Counted from the first letter of the stretch, positions 47,612 to 60,930 are shown. The stretch: DNA of 64,000 nucleotides from Cristatella mucedo (GCA_009760855.2 WPIO01000335.1:1-64000), one strand, 5' to 3'. Program-made: numbers and translations. Notes: generated by a model from the sequence alone, not told the origin.

Positions 47612-49588
47612 GTGCAGCACCCTACTGCCAGCTACCGCACGCTCCGAAGAGCAGATTTGAAGTTTCTAGATATTTTGCGATCTGCTGCGAACTCGTGCGA
47701 AATTAGTTATTCGAGTGCGAAATGCCTGAAACAAGGTGCGGCACTCTGCTGCCAGCCAGCAAACGCTTCGACATGCAGATTTGAAGTTTCTAGATATTCC
47801 GTGATCTGCTGCTAACTCGTGAGGAATTTGTTATTCGAGTGCCAATTCTCGAAACAAGCGAGCGCACTCTGTTGCCAGACCGCACGCTCTGAAAAGCAGA
47901 TTTGAAGTTTATAGATCTTCCACGATCTGCTGCGACATCGTGCGAAGTCTGTTATTCGAGTTCGAAATGCTTGAAACAAGGTGCAGCACTCTACTGCCAG
48001 CTACCGCTCGCTGCTATGAGCAGTTTTTGAAGTTTCTGGATATTCCGCGATTTGCTGCGAACTGGTGCAAAAGAGTTATTCAAGTGCGAAATGTTTAAAG
48101 CAAGGTGCAGCACTCTCCTGCCAGCCAGCACACGTTCGACAAGCAGATTTGAAGTTTCTAGATATTCCGCTATATGCTGCAAACTCGTGCGAAGTGAGTG
48201 TTTGAATTGCGAAATGCTTAAAACAAGGTGCAGCACTCTGCTGCCCGCCAGCACACACTCCAACGAGCAGATTTGAAGTTTCTAGATATTCCGCGATCTG
48301 CTGCGAACAGGTGCAAAATGAGTTATTCAACTGCGAAATGCTTGCAACAAGGTGCCCCACTCTTCTTTCAGCCAGCAAACGCTTAGACATGCATATTTGA
48401 AGTTTCTTGATGTTCCGAGATCCGCTGCGAACTTGTGCGAAATGAGCTTTTCAAGTGCGAAATGCTTAATACGAGTTGCAGCACTCTGCTGCCAGCCAGC
48501 CCACGCTCCAACGAGCAGATTTAAAGTTTCTGGATATTACGCGATCTGCAGCGAACAGGTGCAAAATGAGTTATTCAACTGCGAAATGCTAGAAACAAGG
48601 TGCAGCAATCTGCTACCAGCCAGTACACGCACCGAGGAGCAGATTTGAAGTTTCTAGATATTTCGCGATCTGCTGCGAATAAGTGCGAAATAAGTGATTT
48701 GAGTGCGAAATGCTGAAAACAAGGTGCAGCACTCTGTTGCCAGCCAGCATACGCTCCGACAAGCAGATTAGAAGTTTCTAGATATTCCTCGATCTCCTGC
48801 GAACACGTGCGAAATGAGTTTTTGAGTGAGAAAATGCTTGAAACGAGGTGCAGCACTCTACTTCCGGCTACCGCACGCTCCGAATACTAGATTTGAAGTT
48901 CCTGGATATTCCGCGATTTGCTGCGAACTGGTGCAAAGTAATTTATTCAAGTGCGAAATGCCTAAAGCAAGGTGCAGCACTCTGCTGCTAGCCAGCAAAC
49001 GTTCGACAAGCAGATTCGAAGTTTCTAGATATTCCGCGATCTGCTGCGAACACGTGCGAAATGAGTTATTTGAGTTCGAAATGCTTGAAACGAGGTGCAG
49101 CACTCTACTACGGCTACCGCACGCTCCGAAGAGCAGATTTGAAGTTTCTAGATATTCCGTGATCTGCTGCAAACTCGTGCGGAATTTGTTATTCGAGTGC
49201 CAATTCTCGAAACAAGCTGCAGCACTCTGGTGCCAGCTGCGGCACGCTCCGAAAAGCAGATTTGAAGTTTATAGATCTTCCGCGATCTGCTGCGAACTCG
49301 TGAGAAGTGTGTTATTCGAGTGCGAAATGCTTAAAGCAAGGTGCAGCACTCTGCTGCCAGCTAGCACACGTTCGACAAGCAGATTTGAAGTTTCTAGATA
49401 TTCCGCGATCTGCTGCGAACACTGTGCAAAATGAGTTATTAAACTGTGAAATGCTTGAAACAAGGTGCAGCAATCTGCTGCCAGCTTGTACACGCTCGGA
49501 GGAGCTGATTTGAAGTTTCTAGATATTCCGCGATCTGCTGGGAATACGTGCGAAATGAGTTATTTGAGTGCGAAATGCTTGAAACAAG
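47612..49588 (+). repeat. Higher-order repeat unit P', 1,977 bp
   Basis: This is the partner of 37844-39820, 9,768 bp away and of equal length. Differences noticed are AAGCGAGCGCACTC against AAGCGGCAGCACTC near 47855, compensating one-base changes at about 48026 and 48070, a -1/+1 pair near 48820-48833, and CTGCTGCCAGCTTG against CTGCTTCCAGCTTG near 49478. Confidence 0.85.
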
Positions 49589-51565
49589 GTGCAGCACCCT
49601 ACTGCCAGCTACCGCACGCTCCGAAGAGCAGATTTGAAGTTTCTAGATATTTTGCGATCTGCTGCGAACTCGTGCGAAATTAGTTATTCGAGTGCGAAAT
49701 GCTTGAAACAAGGTGCGGCACTCTGCTGCCAGCCAGCAAACGCTTCGACATGCAGATTTGAAGTTTCTAGATATTCCGTGATCTGCTGCTAACTCGTGAG
49801 GAATTTGTTATTCGAGTGCCAATTCTCGAAACAAGCTGCAGCACTCTGTTGCCAGACCGCACGCTCCGAAAAGCAGATTTGAAGTTTATAGATCTTCCAC
49901 GATCTGCTGCGACATCGTGCGAAGTCTGTTATTCGAGTTCGAAATGCTTGAAACAAGGTGCAGCACTCTACTGCCAGCTACCGCTCGCTGCTATGAGCAG
50001 TTTTGAAGTTTCTGGATATTCCGCGATTTGCTGCGAACTGGTGCAAAAAGAGTTATTCAAGTGCCAAATGTTTAAAGCAAGGTGCAGCACTCTCCTGCCA
50101 GCCAGCACACGTTCGAAAAGCAGATTTGAAGTTTCTAGATATTCCGCTATATGCTGCAAACTCGTGCGAAGTGAGTGTTTGAATTGCGAAATGCTTAAAA
50201 CAAGGTGCAGCACTCTGCTGCCCGCCAGCACACACTCCAACGAGCAGATTTGAAGTTTCTAGATATTCCGCGATCTGCTGCGAACAGGTGCAAAATGAGT
50301 TATTCAACTGCGAAATGCTTGCAACAAGGTGCCCCACTCTTCTTTCAGCCAGCAAACGCTTAGACATGCATATTTGAAGTTTCTAGATGTTCCGAGATCC
50401 GCTGCGAACTTGTGCGAAATGAGCTTTTCAAGTGCGAAATGCTTAATACGAGTTGCAGCACTCTGCTGCCAGCCAGCCCACGCTCCAACGAGCAGATTTA
50501 AAGTTTCTGGATATTACGCGATCTGCAGCGAACAGGTGCAAAATGAGTTATTCAACTGCGAAATGCTAGAAACAAGGTGCAGCAATCTGCTACCAGCCAG
50601 TACACGCACCGAGGAGCAGATTTGAAGTTTCTAGATATTTCGCGATCTGCTGCGAATAAGTGCGAAATAAGTGATTTGAGTGCGAAATGCTGAAAACAAG
50701 GTGCAGCACTCTGTTGCCAGCCAGCATACGCTCCGACAAGCAGATTAGAAGTTTCTAGATATTCCTCGATCTCCTGCGAACACGTGCGAAATAAGTTTTT
50801 TGAGTGAGAAATGCTTGAAACGAGGTGCAGCACTCTACTTCCGGCTACCGCACGCTCCGAATACTAGATTTGAAGTTCCTGGATATTCCGCGATTTGCTG
50901 CGAACTGGTGCAAAGTAATTTATTCAAGTGCGAAATGCCTAAAGCCAGGTGCAGCACTCTGCTGCCAGCCAGCAAACGTTCGACAAGCAGATTCGAAGTT
51001 TCTAGATATTCCGCGATCTGCTGCGAACACGTGCGAAATGAGTTATTTGAGTGCGAAATGCTTGAAACGAGGTGCAGCACTCTACTACGGCTACCGCACG
51101 CTCCGAAGAGCAGATTTGAAGTTTCTAGATATTCCGTGATCTGCTGCAAACTCGTGCGGAATTTGTTATTCGAGTGCCAATTCTCGAAACAAGCTGCAGC
51201 ACTCTGGTGCCAGCTGCGGCACGCTCCGAAAAGCAGATTTGAAGTTTATAGATCTTCCGCGATCTGCTGCGAACTCGTGAGAAGTGTGTTATTCGAGTGC
51301 GAAATGCTTAAAGCAAGGTGCAGCACTCTGCTGCCAGCTAGCACACGTTCGACAAGCAGATTTGAAGTTTCTAGATATTCCGCGATCTGCTGCGAACACT
51401 GTGCAAAATGAGTTATTAAACTGCGAAATGCTTGAAACAAGGTGCAGCAATCTGCTTCCAGCTTGTACACGCTCGGAGGAGCTGATTTGAAGTTTCTAGA
51501 TATTCCGCGATCTGCTGGGAATACGTGCGAAATGAGTTATTTGAGTGCGAAATGCTTGAAACAAG
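49589..51565 (+). repeat. Higher-order repeat unit Q', 1,977 bp
   Basis: This is the partner of 43151-45134. It follows P' directly with no interposed block, so 47612-51565 is a clean tandem of two 16-monomer units. The next boundary monomer starts at 51566 and continues into a further partial copy. Confidence 0.87.
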
Positions 51566-52980
51566 GTGCAGCACCCTACTGCCAGCTACCGCACGCTCCG
51601 AAGAGCAGATTTGAAGTTTCTAGATATTTTGCGATCTGCTGCGAACTCGTGCGAAATTAGTTATTCGAGTGCGAAATGCTTGAAACAAGGTGCGGCACTC
51701 TGCTGCCAGCCAGCAAACGCTTCGACATGCAGATTTGAAGTTTATAGATCTTCCACGATCTGCTGCGACATCGTGCGAAGTCTGTTATTCGAGTTCGAAA
51801 TGCTTGAAACAAGGTGCAGCACTCTACTGCCAGCTACCGCTCGCTGCTATGAGCAGTTTTGAAGTTTCTGGATATTCCGCGATTTGCTGCGAACTGGTGC
51901 AAAAAGAGTTATTCAAGTGCGAAATGTTTAAAGCAAGGTGCAGCACTCTCCTGCCAGCCAGCACACGTTCGACAAGCAGATTTGAAGTTTCTAGATATTC
52001 CGCTATATGCTGCAAACTCGTGCGAAGAGAGTGTTTGAATTGCGAAATGCTTAAAACAAGGTGCAGCACTCTGCTGCCCGCCAGCACACACTCCAACGAG
52101 CAGATTTGAAGTTTCTAGATATTCCGCGATCTGCTGCGAACAGGTGCAAAATGAGTTATTCAACTGCGAAATGCTTGCAACAAGGTGCCCCACTCTTCTT
52201 TCAGCCAGCAAACGCTTAGACATGCATATTTGAAGTTTCTAGATGTTCCGAGATCCGCTGCGAACTTGTGCGAAATGAGCTTTTCAAGTGCGAAATGCTT
52301 AATACGAGTTGCAGCACTCTGCTGCCAGCCAGCCCACGCTCCAACGAGCAGATTTAAAGTTTCTGGATATTACGCGATCTGCAGCGAACAGGTGCAAAAT
52401 GAGTTATTCAACTGCGAAATGCTTGAAACCAGGTGCAGCAATCTGCTACCAGCCAGTACACGCACCGAGGAGCAGATTTGAAGTTTCTAGATATTTCGCG
52501 ATCTGCTGCGAATAAGTGCGAAATAAGTAATTTGAGTGCGAAATGCTGAAAACAAGGTGCAGCACTCTGTTGCCAGCCAGCATACGCTCCGACAAGCAGA
52601 TTAGAAGTTTCTAGATATTCCTCGATCTCCTGCGAACACGTGCGAAATGAGTTTTTTGAGTGAGAAATGCTTGAAACGAGGTGCAGCACTATACTTCCGG
52701 CTACCGCACGCTCCGAATACTAGATTTGAAGTTCCTGGATATTCCGCGATTTGCTGCGAACTGGTGCAAAGTAATTTATTCAAGTGCGAAATGCCTAAAG
52801 CAAGGTGCAGCACTCTGCTGCCAGCCAGCAAACGTTCGACAAGCAGATTCGAAGTTTCTAGATATTCCGCGATCTGCTGCGAACACGTGCAAAATGAGTT
52901 TTTCAACTGCGAAATGCTTAAAACAAGGTGTAGCACTCTGCTGCCAGCCAGTTAACGCTCCGAAAAGCTTTTGAAGTTTC
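51566..52980 (+). repeat. Partial higher-order repeat unit leading out of the HOR region
   Basis: The unit opens with the CAGCACCCTACTGCC monomer, then jumps near 51730 from a subtype a left half to the GTTTATAGATCTTCCACG right half, omitting monomers present in P and Q. From about 51824 it matches 38223 onward at offset 13,601 bp. After 51920 it also matches 24240 onward at 27,679 bp, so it links the HOR region to the older block type. Confidence 0.75.
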
Positions 52981-52999
52981 TGTATATTTCGTGATCTGG

Positions 53000-55600
53000 T
53001 TTAAACTCGTGCAAAATGAGTTATTCAAGTGCGAAATGCTTAAAGCAAGGTGCAGCACTCTGCTGCCAGCCAGCAAACGCTTCGACATGCAGATTTATAG
53101 TTTCTACATATTCCGCGAATTGCTGCTAACTCGTGCAAAATGAGTTATTCCAGTGCGAAATGCTCAAAACAAGGTGCAGCACTCTGCTGCCAGCCAGAAC
53201 ACACTCCAACGGGCAGATTTGAAGTTTCTAGATATTCTGCGATCTGCTGCCAACACGTGCGAAATGAGTTATTTGAGTGCGAAATGCTTGAAACAAGGTG
53301 CAGCACTCTACTTCCGGCTACCGCACGCTCCGAATAGCAGATTTGAAGTTTCTAGATATTCCGCGATCTGCTGGGAATACGTGCGAAATGAGTTATTTGA
53401 GTGCGAAATGCTTGAAACAAGGTGCAGCACTCTACTGCCAGCTACCACACGCTCCGAAGAGCAGATTTGAAGTTTCTGGATATTTTGCGATCTGCTGCGA
53501 ACTCGTGCGAAATGAGTTATTCGAGTGCGAAATGCTTGAAACAAGGTGCAGCACTCTGGTGCCAGCCAGCAAACGTTTCGACATGCAGATTTGAAGTTTC
53601 TAGATATTCCGTGATCTTCTGCTAACTCGTGCGGAATTTGTTATTCGAGTGCCAATTCTCGAAACAAGCTGCAGCACTCTGGTGCAAGCTGCCGCACGCT
53701 CCGAAAAGCAGATTTGAAGTTTATAGATCTTCCACGATCTGCTGCGACATCGTGCGAAGTCTGTTATTCGAGTTCGAAATGCTTGAAACAAGGTGCAGCA
53801 CTCTGCTGCCAGCCAGCGTACGCTTTGACATGCTGATTTGACGTTGCTTGACATTCCGCGATCTGCTGCGAACTCGTGCGAAATGAGTTATTCAAGTGCG
53901 AAATGCTTAAAACGAGGTGCAGCACTCAGCTGCCAGCCAGCCCACGCTCGAACTAGCAGATTTAAAGTTTCTGGATATTACGCGATCTGCAGCGAACTTG
54001 TGCGAAATGAGTTATTTAAGTGCGAAATGCTTGAAACAAGGTGCAGCACTCTGCTGCCAGCCAGCAAACGCTTCGACATGCAGATTTGAAGTTTCTAGAT
54101 ATTCCGTGATCTGCTGCAAACTCGTGCGAAATGAGTTATTGACTTGCGAAATGCTCAAAACAAGGTGCAGCACTCTGCTGCCCGCCAGCAGACACTCCAA
54201 CGAGCAGATTTGAAGTTTCTAGATATTCCGCGATCTGCTGCGAACACGTGCGAAACGAGTTATTTGAGTGCGAAATGCTTGAAACGAGGTGTAGCACTCT
54301 ACTTCCGGCTACCGCACGCTCTGAATAGCAGATTTGACGTTTCTAGATATTCCGTGATCTGCTGCAAACTCGTGCGGAATTTGTTATTCGAGTGCCAATT
54401 CTCGAAACAAGCTGCAGCACTCTGGTGCCAGTTGCCGCACGCTCCGAAAAGCAGATTTGAAGTTTATAGATCTTCCGCGATCTGCTGCGAACTCGTGAGA
54501 AGTGTGTTATTCGAGTGCGAAATGCTGAAAACAAGGTGCAGCACTCTGTTGCCAGCCAGCATACGCTCCGACAAGCAGATTAGAAGTTTCTAGATTTTCC
54601 TCGATCTGCTGCGAACACGTGCAAAATGAGTTTTTTGAGTGAGAAACGCTTGAAACGAGGTGCAGCACTCTACTTCCGGCTACTGTACGCTCCGAATACT
54701 AGATTTGAAGTTTCTGGATATTCCGCGATTTGCTGCGAACTGGTGCAAAGTAATTTATTCAAGTGCGAAATGCTTAAAGCAAGGTGCAGCACTCTGCTGC
54801 CAGCCAGCACACGCTCCAACGAGCAGATTAAGGGTTTCTAGATATTCCGCGATCTGCTGCGTACAGGTGCAAAATAAGTTATTCAACTGCGAAATGCTTG
54901 AAACAAGGTGCAGCAATCTGCTACCAGCCAGTACACGCTACGAGGAGCAGATTTGAAGTTTCTAGATATTCCGCTATATGCTGCAAACCTGTGCGAAATG
55001 AGTTATTCAACTGCGAAATGCTTGCAACAAAGTGCAGCACTCTTCTTTCAGCCAGCAAACGCTTTGACATGCAGATTTGAAATATCTAGATATTCAGCGA
55101 TCCGCTGCGAACAGGTGCAAAATGAGTTATTTAACTGTGCAATGCTTGCAACAAGGTGCAGCACTCTTCTTTGAGCCAGCAAACGCTTTGTCATGCAGAT
55201 TTGAAGTTTCTAGATGTTCAGCGATCCGCTGCGAACAGGTGCGAAATGAGTTATTTAAGTGCGAAATGCTTGAAACAAGGTGCAGCACTCTACAGCCAGC
55301 TACCGCTCGCTGCTATGAGCAGATTTGAAGTTCCTGGATATTCCGCGATTAGCTGCGAACTGGTGCAAAATGAGTTATTCAAGTGCGAAATGTTTAAAGC
55401 AAGGTGCAGCACTCACCTGCCAGCCAGCACACGTTCGACAAGCAGATTTGAAGTTTCTAGATATTCCGCTATATGCTGCAAACTCGTGCGAAGTGAGTTA
55501 TTGAATTGCGAAATGCTTAAAACAAGGTGCAGCACTCTGCTGCCCGCCAGCACACACTCCAAAGAGAAGATTAGAAGTTTCTAGATATTCCGCGATCTGC
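53000..55600 (+). repeat. Block copies of 25.3-26.4 kb and 13.5-13.8 kb types, then a g-g-h cassette
   Basis: Up to about 54070 the sequence follows 25.3-26.4 kb. From 54140 to 54800 it has the i, c, d, e and c order seen at 13440-13980. The run 54908-55584 is g-g-h followed by ACACGTTCGAC and CCCGCCAGCACACACTCC monomers, and it matches 59237-59913 at offset 4,329 bp with shared CAACAAAGTGCAG and CTTTGTCATGCAG variants. Confidence 0.75.
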
Positions 55601-55959
55601 TGCGAACTCGTGCGAAATGAGTTTTTCACTTGCGAAATTCTCAAAACAAGTTGCAGCACTGTGCTGCCCGCCAGCAGACACTCCAACGAGGAGATTTGAA
55701 GTTTGTAGATATTCCGCGATCTGCTGGTAACACGTGCGAAATGAGTTTTTTGAGTGCGAAATGCTTGAAACAAGGTGCAGCACTCTGCTGCCAGCCAGCA
55801 AACGCTTCGACATGCAGATTTGACGTTTATAGATATTCCGTGATCTGCTGCGAACTCGTGCGGAATTTGTTATTTGAGTGCCGAATCTCGAAACAAGGAG
55901 CAGCACTCTGGTGCCAGCTACCGCATGCTCCGAAATGCAGATTTGAAGTTTCTGAATAT

Positions 55960-58530
55960 TTTGTGATCTGCTTAAAACTCGTGAAAAATGAGTTATTCAA
56001 GTGCGAAATGCTTAAAGCAAAGTGCAGCACTCTGCTGCCAGCCACCGCACGCTCCGACGAGCAGATTTAAAGTTCATAGATCTTCAGCGATCTGCTGCGA
56101 ACTCGTGAGAAGTATGTTATTCGAGTGCGAAATGCTGAAAACAAGGTGCAGCACTCTGCTGCCAGCCAGCATATGCTCCGACAAGCAGATTTAAAGTTCC
56201 TAGATATTCCTCGATCTGCTGCGAACCCGTGCAAAATGAGTTCTTTGAGTGCATAATGCTTGAAACAAGGTGCAGCACTCTACTTCCGGCAACCGCACTC
56301 TCCGAATAGCAGATTTGAAGTTTCTAGATATTCCGCTATATGCTGCAAACCCGTGCGAAATGAGTTATTCAACTGCGAAATGCTTGCAACAAGGTGCAGC
56401 ACTCTTCTTTCAGCCAGCAAACGCTTTGACATGCAGATTTGAAGTTTCTAGATGTTCAGCGATCCGCTGTGAACAGGTGCAAAATGAGTTATTTAACTGT
56501 GCAATGCTTGCAACAAGGTGCAGCACTCTTCTTTGAGCCAGCAAACGCTTTGACATGCAGATTTGAAGTTTCTCGATGTTCAGCGATCCGCTGCGAACAG
56601 GTGCGAAATGAGTTATTTAAGTGCAAAATGCTTGAAACAAGGTGCAGCACTCGACAGCCAGCTACCACTCGCTGCTATGAGCAGATTTGAAGTTTCTGGA
56701 TATTCCGCGATTAGCTGCGAACTGGTGCAAAATGAGTTATTCAAGTGCGAAATGTTTAAAGCAAGGTGCAGCAGTCACCTGCCAGCCAGCACACGTTCGA
56801 CAAGCAGATTTGAAGTTTCTAGATATTCCCCTATATGCTGCAAACTCGTGCGAAGTGAGTTATTGAATTGCGAAATGCTTAAAACAAGGTGCAGCACTCT
56901 GCTGCCCGCCAGCACACACTCCAAAGAGAAGATTAGAAGTTTCTAGATATTCCGCGATCTGCAGCGAACTCGTGCGAAATGAGTTTTTCACTTGCGAAAT
57001 GCTCAAACCAAGTTGCAGCACTCTGCTGCCCGCCAGCAGACACTCCAACGAGCAGATTTGAAGTTTCTAGATATTCCGCGATCTGCTGCGAACACGTGCA
57101 AAATGAGTTTTTCAACTGCGAAATGCTTAAAACAAGGTGTAGCACTCTGCTGCCAGCCAGTTAACGCTCCGACATGCAGATTTAACGTTTATAGATATTC
57201 CGTGATCTGCTGCGAACTCGTGCGGAATTTGTTATTTGAGTGCCGAATCTCGAAACGAGGAGCAGCACTCTGGTGCCAGCAACCACATTCTCCAAAAAGC
57301 AGATTTGAAGTTTCTGAATATTTCGTGATCTGCTTAAAACTCGTGAAAAATGAGTTATTCAAGTGCGAAATGCTTAAAGCAAGGTGCAGCACTCTGCTGC
57401 CAGCCACCGCATGCTCCAACGAGCAGATTTAAAGTTCATAGATCTTCCGCGATCTACTGCGAACTCGTGAGAAGTATGTTATTCGAGTGCGAAATGCTGA
57501 AAACAAGGTGCAGCACTCTGCTGCCAGCCAGCATATGCTCCGACAAGCAGATTTAAAGTTCCTAGATATTCCTCGATCTGCTGCGAACCCGTGCAAAATG
57601 AGTTCTTTGAGTGCATAATGCTTGAAACAAGGTGCAGCACTACTTCCGGCAACCGCACTCTCCGAATAGCAGATTTGAAGTTTCTAGATATTCCGCTATA
57701 TGCTGCAAACCCGTGCGAAATGAGTTATTCAACTGCGAAATGCTTGCAACAAGGTGCAGCACTCTTCTTTGAGCCAGCAAACGCTTTGACATGCAGATTT
57801 AAGTTTCTAGATGTTCAGCGATCCGCTGCGAACAGGTGCAAAATGAGTTATTTAACTGTGCAATGCTTGCAACAAGGTGCAGCACTCTTCTTTTAGCCAG
57901 CAAACGCTTTGACATGCAGATTTGAAGTTTCTAGATGTTCAGCGATCCGCTGCGAACAGGTGCGAAATGAGTTATTTAAGTGCGAAATGCTTGAAACGAG
58001 GTGCAGCACTCTACAGCCAGCTACCGCTCGCTGCTATGAGCAGATTTGAAGTTTCTGGATATTCCGCGATTAGCTGCGAACTGGTGCAAAATGAGTTGTT
58101 CAAGTGCGAAATGTTTAAAGCAAGGTGCAGCAGTCACCTGCCAGCCAGCACACGTTCGACAAGCAGATTTGAAGTTTCTAGATATTCCGCTATATGCTGC
58201 AAACTCGTGCGAAGTGAGTTATTGAATTGCGAAATGCTTAAAACAAGGTGCAGCACTCTGCTGCCCGCCAGCACACACTCCAAAGAGAAGATTAGAAGTT
58301 TCTAGATATTCCGCGATCTGCTGCGAACTCGTGCGAAATGAGTTTTTCACTTGCGAAATGCTCAAACCAAGTTGCAGCACTCTGCTGCCCGCCAGCAGAC
58401 ACTCCAACGAGCAGATTTGAAGTTTCTAGATATTCCGCGATCTGCTGCGAACACGTGCAAAATGAGTTTTTCAACTGCGAAATGCTTAAAACAAGGTGTA
58501 GCACTCTGCTGCCAGCCAATTGACGCTCCG
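55960..58530 (+). repeat. Tandem block duplication, period about 1,360 bp (11 monomers)
   Basis: Sequence at 55960-57170 returns at 57320-58530 with offsets of 1,362 bp at the start and 1,359 bp further on (56563 with 57922, 56979 with 58338). The offset shift matches small losses in the second copy: 2 bp in GCAGCACTACTTCC near 57636 and 1 bp in GATTTAAGTTTC near 57799. Both contain g-g-h. Confidence 0.83.
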
Positions 58531-58583
58531 AAAAGCTTTTGAAGTTTCTGTATATTTCGTGATCTGCTTTAAACTCGTGCAAA

Positions 58584-59200
58584 ATGAGTTATTCAAGTGC
58601 GAAATGCTTAAAGCAAGGTGCAGCAATCTGCTGCCAGCCAGCAAACGCTTTGACATGCAGATTTGAAGTTTCTAGATATTCCGCGATTTGCTGCGAACTC
58701 GTGCAAAATGAGTTATTCCAGTCCGAAATGCTTAAAGCAAGGTGCAGCACTCTGCTCCCAGCTAGTAAATGCTTCGACATACAGATTTGAAGTTTCTAGA
58801 TGTTCAGCGTTCCGCTGCGAACTCGTGCGAAATAAGTTATTGAAGTGCGAACTGCTTGAAACGGGTTGCAGCACTCTGCTGCCATCCAGCCCACGCTCCA
58901 ACGAGCAGATTTAAGGTTTCTAGATATTCCGCGATCTGCTGCGAACAGGTGCAAAATGTGTTATTCAACTGCGAAATGCTTGAAACAAGGTGCAGCAATC
59001 TGCTACCAGCCAGTACACGCTATGAGGAGCACATTTGAAGTTTCTAGATTTTTCGCGATCTGCTGCGAATACGTGTGAAATAAGTTATTTGAGTGCGAAA
59101 TGCTTGAAACAGGTGCAGCACCCTACTGCCAGCTACAGCACGCTCGGAAGAGCAGATTTGAAGTTTCTGGATATTCCACGATCTGCTGCGAACTCGTGCG
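58584..59200 (+). repeat. Mixed segment with a copy of the 1.0-1.2 kb region
   Basis: The monomer with AGTCCGAAATGCTT and CTGCTCCCAGCTAGTAAATG near 58730-58785 is almost the same as one near 1105-1170, about 57.6 kb away. No other copy was noticed. It is followed by b and f type monomers and a short GAAACAGGTGCAGCACCC monomer near 59108. Confidence 0.7.
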
Positions 59201-59236
59201 AAATTAGTTATTCAAGTGCGAAATGCTTGAAACAAG

Positions 59237-60930
59237 GTGCAGCACTCTGCTGCCAGCCAGCAAACGCTTCGACATGCAGATTTGAAGTTTCTAGATATTC
59301 CGCTATATGCTGCAAACCTGTGCGAAATGAGTTATTCAACTGCGAAATGCTTGCAACAAAGTGCAGCACTCTTCTTTCAGCCAGCAAACGCTTTGACATG
59401 CAGATGTGAAGTTTCTAGATGTTCAGCGATATGCTGCAAACAGGTGCAAAATGAGTTATTTAACTGTGCAATGCTTGCTACAAGGTGCAGCACTCTTCTT
59501 TGAGCCAGCAAACGCTTTGTCATGCAGATTTGAAGTTTCTAGATGTTCAGCGATCCGTTGCGAACAGGTGCGAAATGAGTTATTTAAGTGCGAAATGCTT
59601 GAAACAAGGTGCAGCACTCTACAGCCAGCTACCGCTCGCTGCTATGAGCAGATTTGAAGTTTCTGGATATTCCGCGATTAGCTGCGAACTAGTGCAAAAT
59701 GAGTTATTTAAGTGCGAAATGTTTAAAGCAAGGTGCAGCAGTCACCTGCCAGCAAGCACACGTTCGACAAGCAGATTTAAAGTTTCTAGATATTCCGCTA
59801 TATGCTGCAAACTCGTGCGAAGTGAGTTATTGCATTGCGAAATGCTTAAAACAAGGTGCAGCACTCTGCTGCCCGCCAGCACACACTCCAAAGAGAAGAT
59901 TAGAAGTTTCTAGATATTCCGCGATCTGCTGCGAACTCGTGCGAAATGAGTTTTTCACTTGCGAAATGCTCAAACCAAGTTGCAGCACTCTGCTGCCCGC
60001 CAGCAGACACTCCAACGAGCAGATTTGAAGTTTCTAGATATTCCGCGATCTGCTGGGAACACGTGCGAAATGAGTTTTTTGAGTGCGAAATGCTTAAAAC
60101 AAGGTGCAGCCTTCTGCTGCCAGCCAGCAAACGCTTCGACATGCAGATTTAACGTTTATAGATATTCCGTGATCTCGTGCGGAATTTGTTATTTGAGTGC
60201 CGAATCTCGAAACGAGGAGCAGCACTCTGGTGCCAGCAACCGCATGCTCCAAAAAGCAGATTTGAAGTTTCTGAATATTTCGTGATCTGCTTAAAACTCG
60301 TGAAAAATGAGTTATTCAAGTGCGAAATGCTTAAAGCAAGGTGCAGCACTCTGCTGCCAGCCACCGCACGCTCCGACGAGCAGTATTAAAGTTCATAGAT
60401 CTTCCGCGATCTGCTGCGAACTCGTGAGAAGTATGTTATTCGAGTGCGAAATGCTGAAAACAAGGTGCAGTGCTCTGCTGCCAGCCAGCATACGCTCCGA
60501 CAAGCAGATTTAAAGTTCCTAGATATTCCTCGATCTGCTGCGAACCCGTGCAAAATAAGTTATTTGAGTGCGTAATGCTTGAAACAAGGTGCAGCACTCT
60601 ACTTCCGGCTACCGCACTCTCCGAATAGCAGATTTGAAGTTTCTGGATATTCCGCGATTTGCTGCGAACTAGTGCAAAGTGATTTATTCAAGTGCGAAAT
60701 GCTCCAAACAAGGTGCAGCACTCTGCTGCCAGCCAGCCCACGCTCCAACGAGCAGATTTAAAGTTTCTAGATATTCCGCGATCTGCTGCGAACAGGTGCA
60801 AAATGAGTTATTCAACTGCAAAATGCTTAAAACAAGGTGCAGCAATCTGCTACCAGCCAGTACACGCTCCAAGGAGCAGATTTGAAGTTTGTAGATATTT
60901 CGCGATCTCCTGCGAATACGTGCGAAATGA
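59237..60930 (+). repeat. Block copies of 54.9-55.6 kb and 33.0-34.0 kb
   Basis: The first part repeats the g-g-h run of 54908-55584. The second part repeats 33000-34010. A 10 bp deletion near 60174 turns GATCTGCTGCGAACTCGTGC into GATCTCGTGC, removing one TGCGAA-bearing step; CT at both edges may have guided it. Confidence 0.8.
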
